Positions 1 through 7,999 of a DNA stretch of 38,249 nt are shown here, piece by piece. Numbering within the stretch: the first letter of the stretch is position 1; every line of letters starts with the position of its first letter. The notes beneath the pieces were generated by a model. It had not been told where the DNA came from. It saw only the letters and a program-made list of their open reading frames with translations, and made no database searches. This DNA comes from an uncultured Pelagibacteraceae bacterium (lineage in GTDB: Bacteria; Pseudomonadota; Alphaproteobacteria; Pelagibacterales; Pelagibacteraceae). The stretch covers positions 1 through 38,249 of the forward strand of contig CABYCO010000011.1 of NCBI GenBank assembly GCA_902517495.1, written 5' to 3'. The translations under genes and the position numbers were made by a program.

Positions 1-1
1 T

Positions 2-577
2 AATAAAAAAATTAATATTATGGGCATACTCGACGACAATAAAAAATTAAGTAAAAAAAAAATTTCCTCAATTCCAATACTTGGAAAAATCAATGAAATT
101 TCTAAATTTAAAGATGAACACTTTTTTTTAACAATATTTTCATACCAAAATAGGTTTTTAAGAGACTTGATTATAAAAAAAACAAAAAAATACCATAAAC
201 AATTTATTAATGTTATTCACCCAAATGCAATAATAAGCAAAAACTCTAATATTGGATTAGGTTGCATGGTAAGTAACAATACGAATATTCATTTTGGAGC
301 ACAAATTGGTAATTTTACAACAATTTCTCCATGTGCTTCTGTTGCTCCATATGCAAAAATAAATAAAAATTGCTTCATAGGACATTCGGTTGTTGTTTCT
401 AGTAAATCTAAAATTGGCAAAAATAGTTATTTAGGTTTTGGAAGTTCTATATTAGAAAATATTAAAATTGGGGAGGGTAGTAGAATTTTACCTAATACTA
501 TTGTAAATAAAGATATTACTAGAAAAAGAGGAGTAATTTTTGGATCTCCATCAAGAATTATAGCTTTTGATATTTAG
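2..577 (+). CDS. NeuD/PglD-like sugar O/N-acyltransferase, 5' end outside the window
   Basis: The protein is a left-handed beta-helix (hexapeptide) acyltransferase of the NeuD/PglD type. These enzymes acetylate amino sugars or nonulosonic acids in the cytoplasm with acetyl-CoA. The first ATG is at 20, but the frame is open to the window edge, and the residues just after it (GILDD, then IPILG) match the inside of the family's N-terminal nucleotide-binding-like domain. The true start is therefore upstream and the gene is 5'-partial. Counting from the ATG, hexapeptide repeats run from about residue 67 to 170, and His91 lies near the usual catalytic-histidine position. It sits 13 nt before the small gene and PseI, so a role in acetylating a nonulosonic-acid precursor is an inference from context. 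The substrate is unknown. Confidence 0.8.
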   Translation, partial: NKKINIMGILDDNKKLSKKKISSIPILGKINEISKFKDEHFFLTIFSYQNRFLRDLIIKKTKKYHKQFINVIHPNAIISKNSNIGLGCMVSNNTNIHFGAQIGNFTTISPCASVAPYAKINKNCFIGHSVVVSSKSKIGKNSYLGFGSSILENIKIGEGSRILPNTIVNKDITRKRGVIFGSPSRIIAFDI

Positions 578-590
578 TTTTTAAAATTAT

Positions 591-791
591 ATGAAAAAAA
601 AGAATACAGATTATTACAATAAAATAATCAATAAAATTGAAAAAATAAGAGGGAAAAATAATACTAATTGGATGAATATATTAAGACTTTCATTTAAAAA
701 TGATCCAATAGCAACTTCTAGGATTTTATCTAAAATTTATTTAGATGATAACAGGATAAGTAAACTTGCCAAAAAACTTACAAAAAAATAG
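591..791 (+). CDS. Small basic protein of unknown function upstream of pseI
   Basis: A 66-residue, Lys/Asn-rich, probably helical protein with no signal peptide or membrane segment. Visible features are a central NTNWMNILRLSF stretch and a C-terminal ISKLAKKL helix. It begins 13 nt after the acyltransferase and its last 26 nt overlap the start of pseI, so the genes are probably translationally coupled. The composition is protein-like and the start is a clear ATG. I know no biochemical function for it. My impression that similar short proteins accompany NeuB-family synthases in marine genomes is from memory only. It may be an accessory or stabilising partner of the synthase, which is an inference from position alone. 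Confidence 0.6.
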   Translation: MKKKNTDYYNKIINKIEKIRGKNNTNWMNILRLSFKNDPIATSRILSKIYLDDNRISKLAKKLTKK

Positions 792-1842
792 ATCTTTAAA
801 AATTGGGAAATTTAATTTTAAAAAAGGAAAAACGTTTATTGTCGCTGAATTATCCGGCAATCATAATGGATCATTTAATAGAGCTAAAAAACTTTTAATA
901 AAAGCCAAAGAAAGTGGAGCAGATGCCGTAAAGCTTCAAACTTTTAGTGCAGATTTGATTACACTAAATTCAAAAAAAAATGACTTCAAACTTGACTATT
1001 TAAATAATAAGGAATGGAAGAGATATAAAACTTTTTATTCCTTATATAGTAAGAGTTCTACACCTTGGGATTGGCATCCAAAATTATTTGATTTAGCTAA
1101 AAAAATTGGTATTGAAATTTTTTCCTCTCCATTTGATGAAACTGCAGTAGATTTTTTAGAAAAATTAAAGTGTGTAGCATATAAAATCGCATCACCAGAA
1201 ATAACCCATATTCCTCTTATTACAAAAGTTGCTAAAACTAAAAAGCCAGTGATTATTTCTACTGGACTAGCCTCATTAGAAGATTTAGATCTTGCTATAA
1301 ATACCCTTCGAAAAAATGGATGTAAAAAATTATTTATTTTAAAATGTAATTCTAGTTATCCAGCGCCAATTATAGAAAGTAATTTAAAAAATATTCAGTT
1401 TTTAAAAAACAAATATAATTTACCAATAGGACTGTCCGATCACACTATTGGAGATAATTCAGCTGTAGTTGCTGTATCACTTGGTGCAAAAATTGTTGAA
1501 AAACATTTTAATTTGAAAGATAATCTGACTACAGTAGATTCTTTTTTTTCCTCCAATCAAAACGACTTTCAATTAATGGTAGATAAAATTAGAATTACAG
1601 AAAAAACTTTAGGAAATTATGAGTATACAATCTCGAAATCATCAAAAAAAAACTTTGCATCCAGAAGATCTATTTTTATTTCAAAGAATATTAGAAAAAA
1701 TGAGAGAATAACCAAAGATAATATTAAAGTTGTAAGACCATCATTTGGTCTACATCCAAAATTTTTTCTTAAAGTCCTAGGAAAAAAAGTAAATAAAAGT
1801 TTAAAACACGGTGAAAGATTAAAAATAAAATATTTAAAATAA
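766..1842 (+). CDS. pseI: Pseudaminic acid synthase PseI (NeuB family)
   Basis: This enzyme condenses a 6-deoxy-2,4-diacetamido hexose (6-deoxy-AltdiNAc for true PseI) with phosphoenolpyruvate to form a nine-carbon nonulosonic acid in the cytoplasm. The NeuB TIM-barrel covers residues 20-285. It carries the PseI-type AELSGNHNGS motif (27-36), KLQTF (56-60) and FSSPFDETAVDF (119-130). The likely metal-binding histidines are His226 (SDHT) and His247 (EKHF). A C-terminal SAF (antifreeze-like) domain follows at about 300-358, with RPSFGLHPKF. The length of 358 is close to normal. No ATG fits upstream of the conserved region, so TTG at 766 is the best start, and it overlaps the small gene by 26 nt. 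The choice of Pse over legionaminic or neuraminic product rests on the motif style and on neighbouring pseB and pseC. Confidence 0.9.
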   Translation: MPKNLQKNRSLKIGKFNFKKGKTFIVAELSGNHNGSFNRAKKLLIKAKESGADAVKLQTFSADLITLNSKKNDFKLDYLNNKEWKRYKTFYSLYSKSSTPWDWHPKLFDLAKKIGIEIFSSPFDETAVDFLEKLKCVAYKIASPEITHIPLITKVAKTKKPVIISTGLASLEDLDLAINTLRKNGCKKLFILKCNSSYPAPIIESNLKNIQFLKNKYNLPIGLSDHTIGDNSAVVAVSLGAKIVEKHFNLKDNLTTVDSFFSSNQNDFQLMVDKIRITEKTLGNYEYTISKSSKKNFASRRSIFISKNIRKNERITKDNIKVVRPSFGLHPKFFLKVLGKKVNKSLKHGERLKIKYLK

Positions 1843-1981
1843 AAAATAAAAGTTATATTTAGTTTAATAAAAATTATTTAGTTGATATAAAATAATAATG
1901 TAATTTTTTACTTAAGATTATGATTTTACTATTAATTAGAATTTTGGAAAATGGAAAAAATATCATATAAAGCTTTACATA
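1843..1981 (+). promoter_or_regulatory. Intergenic gap before pseB, probable promoter region
   Basis: This 139-nt stretch is the longest non-coding gap in the window, in a locus where most gaps are under 20 nt. It probably holds a promoter for pseB and the genes after it. One weak candidate is TTGGAA at 1944-1949 and TATAAA at 1966-1971, with a 16-nt spacer; a transcript from there would begin almost at the ATG at 1982. In such AT-rich DNA these matches mean little. I see no hairpin followed by a T-run to mark a terminator for pseI. Confidence 0.3.
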
Positions 1982-2992
1982 ATGTCTTTTTTAAAAAATA
2001 AATCCATTCTTATAACTGGTGGAACTGGTAGTTTTGGAAAAGCTTTTTGTTTAAGGTTATTAAAAGATTACAAAGATATAAAAAAAATAATCATATTTAG
2101 TAGAGATGAGTTTAAACAATTTGAGATGGAGAAGTATATTCCAGTAACAGATGTAAATCCTAAGGTGAGATATTTTATTGGAGATATAAGAGACGAGAAA
2201 AGATTAAATAGAGCTATGGAAGATGTCAATATTGTTATCCATGCAGCTGCATTAAAACAAGTTGATAAAGCTGAATATAATCCTCAAGAATACATTAAAA
2301 CAAATATCACTGGTGCCCAAAATGTTATTGATTGTTCAATATCAAATAATGTCTCTAATATCATAGCATTGTCAACTGATAAAGCTTCATCACCAATTAA
2401 TCTTTATGGAGCAACCAAGCTATGTTCTGATAAATTATTCTTAACTGCTAATAACATAAAGGGAAAAAGAAAAATAAAATTTAGTGTTGTTAGATATGGA
2501 AATGTAATGGGAAGCAGAGGTTCAGTTTTGCCTTTTTTTCTTAAACAAAAAAACACTCTGCCAATTACTGATTTAAGAATGACTAGGTTCAATATAAGTT
2601 TAGCGGATGGTGTTGAAATGGTTTTGTGGGCACTTAGAAAAAATATTGGTGGAGAAATATTTGTGCCAAAAATCTCAAGCTTTAAAGTTGTTGATCTTGC
2701 AAAAGCTGTTAACAAAAAAGCTAAAATAAAAGTAATTGGAATTAGACCGGGCGAAAAAATACATGAAGAATTGATTTCAGAATATGATGGAATGAAAACT
2801 ATTGACCTAAAAAATTATTATGCAATTATTAATAACTTTTCTGAAAAAGAAATTGTGCAATACATAAAAAAAACAAATGGAAAAAGAGTAAAAAAGAATT
2901 TTACATATAATAGTTTAAATAATAAAGATTACCTATCAGTTTTAGATTTAAAAAAAGAAGTCAAAAATTTTATTTCAAATTCGAAAATATAA
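1982..2992 (+). CDS. pseB: UDP-N-acetylglucosamine 4,6-dehydratase (inverting), PseB
   Basis: An extended SDR enzyme that catalyses the first step of the CMP-pseudaminic acid pathway: UDP-GlcNAc to UDP-2-acetamido-2,6-dideoxy-beta-L-arabino-hexos-4-ulose. Seen in the sequence are the NAD(P)-binding GGTGSFG (13-19), the FlaA1-type SRDEFKQFEM (40-49), HAAALKQV (87-94), the active-site STDKA (131-135, with Asp133 and Lys134) and YGATK (142-146, Tyr142 and Lys146). The length of 336 is normal for PseB/FlaA1, and there are no N-terminal membrane segments, which rules out the large PglF-type dehydratases. It follows a 139-nt gap and is 16 nt ahead of pseC. Only the details of the downstream product are inferred. 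Confidence 0.93.
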   Translation: MSFLKNKSILITGGTGSFGKAFCLRLLKDYKDIKKIIIFSRDEFKQFEMEKYIPVTDVNPKVRYFIGDIRDEKRLNRAMEDVNIVIHAAALKQVDKAEYNPQEYIKTNITGAQNVIDCSISNNVSNIIALSTDKASSPINLYGATKLCSDKLFLTANNIKGKRKIKFSVVRYGNVMGSRGSVLPFFLKQKNTLPITDLRMTRFNISLADGVEMVLWALRKNIGGEIFVPKISSFKVVDLAKAVNKKAKIKVIGIRPGEKIHEELISEYDGMKTIDLKNYYAIINNFSEKEIVQYIKKTNGKRVKKNFTYNSLNNKDYLSVLDLKKEVKNFISNSKI

Positions 2993-3008
2993 TAAATATA
3001 GATTTTAA

Positions 3009-4172
3009 ATGATAAAGAAAAAAGTTTTATTAAACTATGGATCGCAAAATTTAAATAATTTAAACTTTAAGAAAATATCTCAAAATTTAATTCAGCAAAC
3101 AATTACTAATGGAAATAATTGTTTAAAATTTGAAAAAAATATTTGTAAACTTACTAATTCAAAATTTGCTGTTGTTTGTAATAATGGTACTTCAGCTTTA
3201 ATGATGTCAATATTGTCGCTTAATATTAAAAATCCAATAGTAATAATACCAAATATAAATTTTGTAGCATCATCTAGTATATTGGCGCTAATGAAGGCTA
3301 AAATTATTCTTTGTGACGTCAATGTAAAAACTGGAATGGTCGATGAAACGTGTTTAATCAGTATTTTAAAAAAATGTAAAAATAAAAAAATTAAACCTAA
3401 TTTATTTATTCCAATCCATTATGCTGGTGATATTTTAAATATGAAAAATCTAAGCATAATCTGCAAAAAAAATAATATAAAAATCATCGAGGATGGGTGT
3501 CATAGTTTTGGGAGTAAAAGTATTCAAAAAAATCAAAGTTATACTGTTGGTCATTCAAAATATTCAGAAATGACAACATTTTCATTTCATCCTGTTAAAA
3601 ATATTACAACAATAGAGGGTGGGGCAATAACAACTAATAACAAAAAATTATATAGAAATTTATTATTGTTAAGAAGTCATTCTTTAGAAAAAACCTTCAA
3701 GTCAGACCCTTACAAAATGTTAAATCCGAGTTTGAATTTTCGAATGGCAGAGATTAATGCTATTATTGGTATAGATCAGTTAAAGAAATTGAGTTACTTT
3801 AAAAAATATAAAAATAATCTAGTCAAAGAATATTTAAATAAATTTAAAAAATTAGAAAATTTTTTTACACCAATAAATTTTATTAAATCTGAAATCTGTT
3901 GGCATATATTTGCTATAAGATTAAAGAATAAATATTTCAATAAAAAAGAAAAATTTATGAACTATTTAAATAAAAATAATATTACAACCCAAATACACTA
4001 CAAACCTATTTATAAACATAATGTTTATAAAAAATTTATAATTTTAAGTGAAAGTTATAATTCGGATATATTTTATAGGTCACAATTGACCTTACCATTG
4101 CATACACAAATGACAAAGAATGAGATTGAGTATGTTTTCAAAAAAATAAATTTATTTTTTTCATCTATATGA
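3009..4172 (+). CDS. pseC: UDP-4-keto-6-deoxy-HexNAc aminotransferase PseC (DegT/DnrJ/EryC1)
   Basis: A PLP-dependent sugar aminotransferase that takes the PseB product and adds an amino group at C4, normally from glutamate. Fold-type I features are the NNGTSAL phosphate-binding stretch (58-64), PIHYAGD (135-141), IIEDGCHSFGS (159-169, Asp162 for the PLP ring) and FSFHPVKNITTIEGG (191-205), in which Lys197 should bind PLP. The SFHPVK..TT.EGG pattern is typical of PseC. The length of 387 is normal. Its stop overlaps the next start by 4 nt (ATGA), indicating coupling. PseG, PseH and PseF are not visible in the window and may lie upstream. Confidence 0.9.
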   Translation: MIKKKVLLNYGSQNLNNLNFKKISQNLIQQTITNGNNCLKFEKNICKLTNSKFAVVCNNGTSALMMSILSLNIKNPIVIIPNINFVASSSILALMKAKIILCDVNVKTGMVDETCLISILKKCKNKKIKPNLFIPIHYAGDILNMKNLSIICKKNNIKIIEDGCHSFGSKSIQKNQSYTVGHSKYSEMTTFSFHPVKNITTIEGGAITTNNKKLYRNLLLLRSHSLEKTFKSDPYKMLNPSLNFRMAEINAIIGIDQLKKLSYFKKYKNNLVKEYLNKFKKLENFFTPINFIKSEICWHIFAIRLKNKYFNKKEKFMNYLNKNNITTQIHYKPIYKHNVYKKFIILSESYNSDIFYRSQLTLPLHTQMTKNEIEYVFKKINLFFSSI

Positions 4173-5131
4173 TGTTAGATAATAATTGGTATGGTCATAG
4201 ACGGATATTGGCAGAATACTGTAACATAAAAGATAATCCTTCTTTTTCCTCAATTCAACATGGATGGTCTCCTTACTATAATCTTGGAAACTTTGGAAAA
4301 AAAAAAAATAATTTTTTCCCATATTTATGTTGGTCAAAAAAAGTAGAATTAAATTGTAGGAAAAAAGGAATGTCAAATATTTATGCAATTGGATCACCTT
4401 TTTTATATCTATGCAAAATATTAAATAAAAACATAGAAAAAATAAAATCAGAGGGTACTATTCTTTTTCCACCTCACAGTACTCCAATTTTATCTGATAA
4501 TACGACTGATCATTTAAAATTAATAAAAAAAGTAGAGAGCGAATGTTCACCACCCTATACAGTTTGTTTTTATTATTCAGATTTTATACATGATAATACA
4601 TATCTTTATAAAAAAAATAATTGGAGAGTTGTCACGTGTGGATCAAGGGGAAATAATAACATGTTATATAATCTTTATCGTGAGCTGAATATACATTCAA
4701 CCATGGTGAGTTGTGATATTTCGACTGTAAATTTTTATGCCATGTATTTGAAAAAAAAAACAAAAATTTTAAGACAAGAAAATAATTCAGCATTCTCCAG
4801 AAGATCATATGATAATCTTAAAAAAATTGATAATGCAAATTTTAACAAAAAAAAATATGAAGAGATGTTACAAATCCAAGAAAATTTTGAAAATCAGTTA
4901 TTTTTAAAATATCCATCGATTGTGAATAATTATTTAGATCAAGAAAATGGATTCAATTTAAGCAAAGAAGAGTTAGGATTTAACGATTTAAAAATTCCAG
5001 AGGACCTAATTAAATTACTCGGATGGTCAAGCCTATCAAAAAAATTAATATCAAAGGTTATGTACAAGTATTTTAATTATAGATATGGCTCAAAGATTAG
5101 AACAGGAGAGACTGAAAGATTTGCATTTTAA
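4169..5131 (+). CDS. Unassigned protein in the nonulosonic acid locus, possibly a GT-B-like transferase
   Basis: I do not recognise this 320-residue soluble protein with certainty. It has no signal peptide or membrane segment. Visible motifs are SIQHGWSPYYN (28-38), LCWSKK (53-58), AIGSPFLYL (73-81) and LFPPHST (99-105). QHGW, a sugar-binding-like IGSP and a PPHST loop recall GT-B-fold polysaccharide transferases of the CDP-glycerol or KpsS type, but the resemblance is loose and the protein is short for that fold. It is translationally coupled to pseC (ATGATG, 4-nt overlap), so it may transfer or process the nonulosonic acid. A 12-base A-tract lies at 4297-4308. A 58-nt gap separates it from the methyltransferase gene. 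Confidence 0.65.
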   Translation: MMLDNNWYGHRRILAEYCNIKDNPSFSSIQHGWSPYYNLGNFGKKKNNFFPYLCWSKKVELNCRKKGMSNIYAIGSPFLYLCKILNKNIEKIKSEGTILFPPHSTPILSDNTTDHLKLIKKVESECSPPYTVCFYYSDFIHDNTYLYKKNNWRVVTCGSRGNNNMLYNLYRELNIHSTMVSCDISTVNFYAMYLKKKTKILRQENNSAFSRRSYDNLKKIDNANFNKKKYEEMLQIQENFENQLFLKYPSIVNNYLDQENGFNLSKEELGFNDLKIPEDLIKLLGWSSLSKKLISKVMYKYFNYRYGSKIRTGETERFAF

Positions 5132-5189
5132 AATAAACCAAATAAATTATGAGGGTAAGTCTGTATTATTAATGTAATAATTAAATATT

Positions 5190-5819
5190 ATGTCAATATC
5201 GCAAAAAAAATTATTTCTTAAATCAGAAGGTGACAATTATTTTTTAAGAAATCAGGAAAAAATACTTAAAAAAGATTTTTCAAAAGATAAAATTACAAAA
5301 ATTCTAAAATCATATCTAAAAAAAAATTCAAAAAAAAAAATTCTAGAAATTGGATGTTCAGCAGGATTAAGATTAAGTTATTTGAAGAAAATATTTACAA
5401 AATCTGATTTTTATGGAATTGATCCTTCAAAAAAAGCAATAAATAGTAATAAAGATAAGTCAATAACACTTAGAGTAGGAACAGCAGATAATATAGCTAT
5501 GCTAAAAAAATACGATTTTATAATTTTTGGATTTTGTCTTTATGTCTGTGATGACAATGATTTATTCAAAATAGCATCTGACACATATAAATTGGCAAAT
5601 AAAAATGCTTACATAATTATTGAGGATTTTGATACTGGTAAAACTATTTATGAAAACTACAAACATAAAAAAGATTTAACTGTAAGAAAAATGAATTATG
5701 CAAAAATATTTACATGGCACCCAAAGATAATTTTAATAAAAAAATATTTTTATAAATTCAAATGGAAACTTAAATCACAAAAAGATAATATTTCAGTGGT
5801 AATTTTGAAAAAAAAATAA
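5190..5819 (+). CDS. SAM-dependent methyltransferase, class I
   Basis: A Rossmann-fold methyltransferase of 209 residues. The SAM-binding motif I is ILEIGCSAG (51-59), followed by the acidic YGIDPS (75-80) at the end of strand 2 and a motif around FIIFGFCLYV. The N-terminal FLKSEGDNYFLRN resembles small methyltransferases that I associate with nonulosonic acid and other sugar clusters. It probably methylates a sugar, or carries out a C- or N-methylation on an intermediate, in the cytoplasm; the substrate cannot be read from the sequence. Its stop shares bases with the ATG of the next gene (TAATG). An 11-base A-tract lies just before motif I at 5330-5340. Confidence 0.82.
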   Translation: MSISQKKLFLKSEGDNYFLRNQEKILKKDFSKDKITKILKSYLKKNSKKKILEIGCSAGLRLSYLKKIFTKSDFYGIDPSKKAINSNKDKSITLRVGTADNIAMLKKYDFIIFGFCLYVCDDNDLFKIASDTYKLANKNAYIIIEDFDTGKTIYENYKHKKDLTVRKMNYAKIFTWHPKIILIKKYFYKFKWKLKSQKDNISVVILKKK

Positions 5820-6673
5820 TGAATTTTGGACTAGGCGCAGCTAATTTTGGATCTTTTTATGGGTCTTATCAATATAAAAAATTTAGCAATACTGACATTA
5901 AAAAAATTATTAATATATCACAAAAAAATAAAATTAATTATGTTGATACAGCAGAAGATTACCGAGGATCTCATAAAATAATAAAAAAAAATTTTTCAAA
6001 TTTTTTAATTATTTCAAAAATAAAAGTTAATCAAAATAATAAAAATTATGAAGTCGACCTAAAAAATAGAGTTGTAAAGCTTAACAAAAAATTTGGATCT
6101 AATCTATATGCTATCTTGATACATAATTTTGATAACTTAGGTATTAGAGCAATTAAAAATTCTTTAAATATTTTAAAACAGGCAAAAGATAGTAGATTAA
6201 TTAAAAAGTTTGGAGTTTCAATATACGATCCAAATAAATTGAAAAATTTAAAAAATATTCGGCCAGATATAATCCAAGCTCCTTTGAATGTTTTTGATCA
6301 AAGATTATTATCTACTAAAATATTAAGAAAGATTAAAAGTCAAAATATTGAATTACATGTAAGGTCGTGCTTTCTTCAAGGAACATTAGTGCAAAATAAA
6401 TTACCAAAACACCTACAAAAGTATTCAAAGGTATTCAATCAATGGATGACACTTTGTAGAATTTATAAAATCAGCCCACTTAAGGGTTGCATTGATTTTA
6501 TTAAATTACATAAAAAAAATATTCGTTTTTTAATTATTGGATTTAACACAATTAAGCAACTTGACGAAATAATAAAAATTTATAAAACAAAAAACAAAAT
6601 TAATTTAAGTGTGTATAATAAATTAAAAAAAAAAAATATTAAAATTATTGATCCAAGAAAATGGCAAAAATAA
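5819..6673 (+). CDS. Aldo/keto reductase family oxidoreductase
   Basis: An NAD(P)-dependent TIM-barrel reductase of 284 residues. All four catalytic positions of the family can be placed: Asp43 and Tyr48 in VDTAEDY (42-48), Lys67 in ISKIKV (65-70) and His102 in ILIHNF (99-104). The end of the protein contains IIGFNTIKQLDEI, the usual cofactor-binding region. It is coupled by a TAATG junction to the methyltransferase and overlaps the next aminotransferase by 13 nt, which suggests that reductase and aminotransferase work on the same sugar intermediate. The substrate is not known. It may also act as a sugar dehydrogenase that produces the keto group for transamination. Confidence 0.88.
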   Translation: MNFGLGAANFGSFYGSYQYKKFSNTDIKKIINISQKNKINYVDTAEDYRGSHKIIKKNFSNFLIISKIKVNQNNKNYEVDLKNRVVKLNKKFGSNLYAILIHNFDNLGIRAIKNSLNILKQAKDSRLIKKFGVSIYDPNKLKNLKNIRPDIIQAPLNVFDQRLLSTKILRKIKSQNIELHVRSCFLQGTLVQNKLPKHLQKYSKVFNQWMTLCRIYKISPLKGCIDFIKLHKKNIRFLIIGFNTIKQLDEIIKIYKTKNKINLSVYNKLKKKNIKIIDPRKWQK

Positions 6674-7992
6674 AAAATAAAAAAAATTCAGGCCAAAAGT
6701 TATGGTTGAAAGGAAAAAAATATATCTTAGGTGGAAATATGTTATTGTCGAAACGGCCAAACCTATTTTTACCAGATCTCTGGCCAACTTATTTTTCAAA
6801 AACTAAATCTTGTTTTATTTGGGACTTAGACAACAAAAAATATATTGATATGTCTTATATGGGCGTAGGTACAAATATATTGGGATATAACAATAATAGA
6901 GTTGATAGAGAAGTAGAGAGAGCAATTAAAAAAGGGAATATTTCTACATTTAATGCACCAGAGGAAGTTGAATTAGCAAGAAAATTAATTTCAATGCATA
7001 AATGGGCTTATAAAGCTAAGTTTGCAAGAACGGGGGGTGAAATAGCTTCTGTAGCAATTCGAATTGCTAGAAATTATTCAAAAAAAAATAAAGTAGCTAT
7101 TTGTGGATACCATGGATGGCATGATTGGTATTTATCAGCAAATATAAATAAAAAGTCATCCTTAAAAAATCATCTTTTTGATCAATTAAATATAGGTGGT
7201 GTGCCAAAAGAATTTGGGAAACTAACTTTTTCCTTCGAATATAATGATTTTGATAGTCTGTTAAAGGTCTATAAAAAAAATCCAGATATTGGAGTTATAA
7301 TTATGGAGGTCAAAAGAAACTTTAATCCAAAAAAAAATTTCTTAAAAAAAATAAAAAATTTCTGTACTAAAAATAAAATAGTACTGATTTTTGATGAATG
7401 CACATCTGGTTTTAGAGAAAATTTTGGTGGATTACATTTAAAATATAAAATAATTCCAGATATAGTATTATTTGGAAAAGCATTAGGAAATGGTTATGCC
7501 ATTACGGCTCTTCTAGGAAATAAAAAGGTAATGAAAGAGGCTAATGATTTATTTATTAGTAGTACATTTTGGACAGAGAGAATTGGAAGCGTTGCTGGAC
7601 TTGCAACTCTAAAAGAGATGAAAAGAATAAAGTCTTGGAAAAAAATAACAAAAATTGGAAAAATTATCAAAGAAAAATGGAAACGTATTTTTGACAAATA
7701 TTTAATTGAATATGAGATTAAAGGCCTAGACTCGATAGTATCGTTTGAGTTTAAAAGAAAAAATTTTAATGTATATAAAACCTTTATTACACAAGAGATG
7801 TTAAAAAAGGGAATTTTAGCCAATAATTCAATTTATGTAAGCATAGATCATGATAATAAAATCTTAAAAAAATATTTTGTAGAATTTGAAAAAGTGATTA
7901 AAAAAATACAAATCTTAGAACAAAAAGGAATAAAATTGGAAAAGCTCTTAGAAAGCAAAGCATCATCTCTAGGCTTCAAAAGATTAAATTAG
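6661..7992 (+). CDS. Class III aminotransferase (glutamate-1-semialdehyde aminomutase-like)
   Basis: A PLP-dependent class III aminotransferase of 443 residues. Seen: the N-terminal KKYILGGNMLLSKRP stretch typical of the GSA-aminomutase branch, ARTGGEIAS (122-130), GYHGWHDW (149-156), IFDECTSGFR (243-252, Asp245 over the PLP ring) and FGKALGNGYAITALLG (271-286), where Lys273 should bind PLP. True HemL is a haem-pathway housekeeping enzyme; divergent sequence and this location point instead to an amino-sugar role. The gene starts inside the aldo/keto reductase end (13-nt overlap). It ends 7 nt from the convergent cytidylyltransferase gene. The inferred role is amino transfer to a keto-sugar in the second nonulosonic or deoxy-sugar pathway. 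Confidence 0.85.
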   Translation: MAKIKNKKNSGQKLWLKGKKYILGGNMLLSKRPNLFLPDLWPTYFSKTKSCFIWDLDNKKYIDMSYMGVGTNILGYNNNRVDREVERAIKKGNISTFNAPEEVELARKLISMHKWAYKAKFARTGGEIASVAIRIARNYSKKNKVAICGYHGWHDWYLSANINKKSSLKNHLFDQLNIGGVPKEFGKLTFSFEYNDFDSLLKVYKKNPDIGVIIMEVKRNFNPKKNFLKKIKNFCTKNKIVLIFDECTSGFRENFGGLHLKYKIIPDIVLFGKALGNGYAITALLGNKKVMKEANDLFISSTFWTERIGSVAGLATLKEMKRIKSWKKITKIGKIIKEKWKRIFDKYLIEYEIKGLDSIVSFEFKRKNFNVYKTFITQEMLKKGILANNSIYVSIDHDNKILKKYFVEFEKVIKKIQILEQKGIKLEKLLESKASSLGFKRLN

Positions 7993-7999
7993 TTTAAAG

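Noticed and set aside
1951-2001. A 16-codon open frame overlapping the start of pseB
   Set aside because: Too short and of ordinary composition; no leader-peptide feature or attenuator hairpin seen.
2404-2715. Open frame of 103 codons on the - strand inside pseB
   Set aside because: It lies fully opposite a well-conserved gene and shows no family motif; AT-rich genes commonly give such mirror frames.
4161-4397. Open frames antisense to pseC and the 320-residue protein
   Set aside because: They overlap better-supported genes and have no start context or motifs. The same applies to 3092-3322, 28693-28890, 29000-29260 and 30571-30753.
5163-5182. Small A/T inverted repeat before the methyltransferase gene
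   Set aside because: Six weak base pairs only; not distinguishable from background.
7494-7823. Open frame of 109 codons on the - strand inside the aminotransferase gene
   Set aside because: Antisense to conserved PLP-enzyme sequence; no recognisable protein features.
6661-7992. Housekeeping HemL (glutamate-1-semialdehyde aminomutase)
   Set aside because: The fold is the same, but the sequence is divergent and the gene is coupled to a reductase inside a sugar locus.
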